This document shows positions 62,566-64,000 of a DNA stretch of 64,000 bases, one piece after another (positions within the stretch are counted from its first letter, which is position 1; each line of letters begins with the position of its first letter). Location of the stretch: assembly GCF_002899825.2 (NCBI RefSeq), contig NZ_PPED02000006.1, forward strand, positions 1 to 64,000, given 5' to 3'. The notes under the pieces are model-generated. The model did no database searches and had not been told where the DNA came from. It was given only the letters and a program-made list of their open reading frames with translations. The translations under genes and the position numbers were made by a program. Source of the stretch: Chryseobacterium phosphatilyticum. GTDB taxonomy: Bacteria > Bacteroidota > Bacteroidia > Flavobacteriales > Weeksellaceae.

Positions 62566-63432
62566 TCAAGGCATCAACCGCACCTCAGCAAGATAGTTCC
62601 GGATATCATGTTCCAGTTTGAAGGGATATGTAAAATTGAGTTTTTGAGCCAAATCAACACCTAATTCATGGACAAGATCTGCAAAAGCAAATAATGCGTT
62701 CCAGTTTTCTTCAATATCACTTCCTGAGAAGGTAGCTTCGACCTTATTCCATACATCTGCAGAAAGATATTTTTTGAACAGTCTTCCGTGTTTGTTGGTT
62801 GTGATATTATTCCAGTCATGAGATGCCGCAATATACCACTCAATAAGAGGAACCAGATAGTCTGTTCTTAATATATTCTCGGACATAAATTTTGCGTAAA
62901 AAATATCTCTACGGTTAAGGCATTTGGCAACATAAGTGGTATCCCACCAAAAGTCATTGAGAAGTTGCTGAAATTTCTTTTCTACGGGTTGATGAATCAT
63001 GATGGATTGATAGGTCGGAGATTTCATCCCTTTTGTGAAACCGTCTTTATCAATCAAAACTTTGTAACCGACATCCCAGTCTTCAGGAAGGTTTTCTTCT
63101 TTAGCTTCTGCAATAAATTCTGACAGCTGATACAGTTTAAAATCAATCTTTATATGATCTCTGTATAATACCATTTTCATGGCATGTTTTCCGTCAAAAA
63201 CATCATCCTTTTCTTCTACCATAGAAATAGGATCTCCAAAAAGACTGACCCATGTATTATCCTCTTCATAAGCTTTTCTCTTATCAAAAACCAGCTCTAT
63301 ATCAAGGTCACTGAAATCATCTACGGGAGCATAAGGATTTACCAGAGAACTGGTCAGAAGAACGACACGAACATCAGGATTATATTCTGCCCAACGGACA
63401 ATCTGTTCTAGTTTTTGTTCTCTTATTTTCAT
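62566..63432 (-). CDS. Aminoglycoside 6-adenylyltransferase family protein (AadS-like)
   Basis: 288 residues. The nucleotidyltransferase core is LLTSSLVNPYAPVDDFSDLDIELVF (residues ~25-49; D.D metal ligands in the FSDLDIE motif), followed by IKIDFKLY with the third acidic residue. The C-terminal helical half matches streptomycin 6-adenylyltransferases (ANT(6)/AadS) known as chromosomal genes in Flavobacteriia. Resistance is possible but not proven by sequence. Same strand as and 6 bases downstream of the next gene. Confidence 0.88.
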   Translation of the reverse strand: MKIREQKLEQIVRWAEYNPDVRVVLLTSSLVNPYAPVDDFSDLDIELVFDKRKAYEEDNTWVSLFGDPISMVEEKDDVFDGKHAMKMVLYRDHIKIDFKLYQLSEFIAEAKEENLPEDWDVGYKVLIDKDGFTKGMKSPTYQSIMIHQPVEKKFQQLLNDFWWDTTYVAKCLNRRDIFYAKFMSENILRTDYLVPLIEWYIAASHDWNNITTNKHGRLFKKYLSADVWNKVEATFSGSDIEENWNALFAFADLVHELGVDLAQKLNFTYPFKLEHDIRNYLAEVRLMP

Positions 63433-63438
63433 ACTAAG

Positions 63439-63840
63439 TTAATAGGATTCCGATATTTTCACACGGTACACGTCTGTTGAATTTCTTTTAATTGATTCTA
63501 CGAAAAATCCTCCCTCTTCAGGAATGACTTCTTTTAAATCAAAGCTTTTACAGTCTTTGGGAAGTCCTGAAAATATTAACGTAAACCAAAAATCCTGCAT
63601 AAAAGGAACAGGTGTCCAATAAGGAGAGATTGAAATATTTTCAGCATGAATCAGCTTGCTCCTGTGTTCCGACTGATTATCAAAAAGATAAGTGGAATGC
63701 CAGATTCTGATCAGATTTCCCAAAAATGGTGATGCAGGAAAACAGCAATGAACAATAACCTGTTTTTCCTCTTCTACTTTGGTCTGAAGAGATTCAAGAA
63801 GTTCTTTTGCAATGACCGGCTTTATAACAATTTCTTCCAC
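63439..63840 (-). CDS. Conserved hypothetical protein
   Basis: 133 residues. The start codon is GTG at 63840, since an in-frame stop lies two codons upstream and no ATG follows nearby. No signal peptide. The middle block IVHCCFPASPFLGNLIRIWHSTYLF and the turn ISPYWTPVPFMQDFWFTLIFSGLPKDC are distinctive, but I do not recognise a family name. Six bases separate it from the aminoglycoside adenylyltransferase-like gene, so they are likely co-transcribed. Confidence 0.65.
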   Translation of the reverse strand: MEEIVIKPVIAKELLESLQTKVEEEKQVIVHCCFPASPFLGNLIRIWHSTYLFDNQSEHRSKLIHAENISISPYWTPVPFMQDFWFTLIFSGLPKDCKSFDLKEVIPEEGGFFVESIKRNSTDVYRVKISESY

Positions 63841-63914
63841 CTTTTATAAGTAATGAATGTAAACAATGAGTAATGCATTTTATTTGATGTATTACCCATT
63901 GTCCATTGATGATG
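63841..63914. repeat. Intergenic degenerate AATGAGTAATG-type repeat
   Basis: Words such as TTATAAGTAATGA and AATGAGTAATGCAT recur, with a hairpin between AATGAGTAATGCAT and TGTATTACCCATT. A related word TTATAAGTAATGAGTAAT occurs at 58847-58864 upstream of the SDR gene stop. These look like small dispersed intergenic repeats. Confidence 0.4.
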
Positions 63915-64000
63915 TTAGTATTCTAATTCTAATTTTTCTTTTGTATAATTTCTTAGCTCTTCCGTCAGTTCAGGATGTTCTGCTAAATTTTTTCCGTAAG
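63915..64000 (-). CDS. C-terminal end of an unidentified protein, cut by window edge
   Basis: The minus-strand frame is open from base 64000 to the stop TAA at 63915. The last residues read YGKNLAEHPELTEELRNYTK then EKLELEY. Highly charged helical tail. Too little is visible to name the protein; a faint likeness to the NPEL.EEL tail of RecA is not enough for a call. Confidence 0.55.
   Translation of the reverse strand, partial: YGKNLAEHPELTEELRNYTKEKLELEY

Noticed and set aside
1..64000. CRISPR array, rRNA operon, complete insertion sequence or prophage
   Set aside because: No regularly spaced repeats, rRNA-like sequence, transposase or phage genes were seen anywhere in the window.

Overview
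The window looks like chromosomal DNA from a Flavobacteriia member of the Chryseobacterium type (Bacteroidota, Weeksellaceae). It is AT-rich. It carries gldKLMN and porZ of the type IX secretion system (T9SS) and gliding machinery, proteins with T9SS sorting domains, lipoproteins with Bacteroidota-style lipoboxes, GLPGLI-family proteins and TAnnTTTG promoter boxes. No rRNA, CRISPR array, complete insertion sequence or prophage is visible. The genus is inferred from gene content.

Layout. 1-1018: start of a large secreted repeat protein on the minus strand, cut by the window edge. 1472-7735: tripartite RND efflux operon (adaptor, AcrB-type pump, TolC-type lipoprotein) with a small membrane protein upstream. 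8370-9551: two small lipoproteins (MliC-like, META/HslJ-like) and a SemiSWEET transporter. 9587-17502: a FAD oxidoreductase, gldN, gldM, gldL, gldK and glmS. 17535-20967: a DUF4270 lipoprotein and a stand-alone GT5-like protein, divergent from panC. 21017-21600: a 39-codon candidate membrane-peptide gene and a Lys-Leu-Lys tRNA cluster. 21715-29323: aroK, an S4 RNA-binding protein, an FKBP-like lipoprotein, an FMN glutamate-synthase-like protein, mtaB, a DUF1572 protein and a secreted protein with a type B T9SS C-terminus. 29483-35150: an orphan PD-(D/E)XK-like protein, an alpha-glucan phosphorylase homologue, two small stress-type or hypothetical proteins and a DPP-IV peptidase.

35221-39280 is the most interesting part. 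Two minus-strand units each begin with a short Cys-rich peptide carrying a double-glycine leader. The first unit is peptide, C39-like/VKOR/thioredoxin fusion, GLPGLI protein. The second is peptide, GLPGLI protein. Both peptides have a terminator-like hairpin just downstream, and both share a duplicated upstream region. This fits export and oxidative folding of disulfide-rich mini-proteins. Related bacteriocin-like peptides are common in Chryseobacterium genomes, but as far as I know their function is not established.

39397-47803: three tandem POT peptide transporters, interrupted by a deletion remnant of a DUF1016 (YhcG-type) nuclease gene, then a periplasmic thioredoxin and recG. 48409-51231: an AraC regulator overlapping a receiver-like protein that lacks its phospho-acceptor Asp, a GNAT protein and dapA. 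51426-56083: a tightly coupled operon of a split 5'-nucleotidase, porZ and recO. 56171-64000: a GH63-type glycosidase, an SDR, a GNAT protein, a DUF1684 protein, a GMC oxidoreductase, an aminoglycoside 6-adenylyltransferase family protein, a hypothetical protein and the tail of an unidentified gene.
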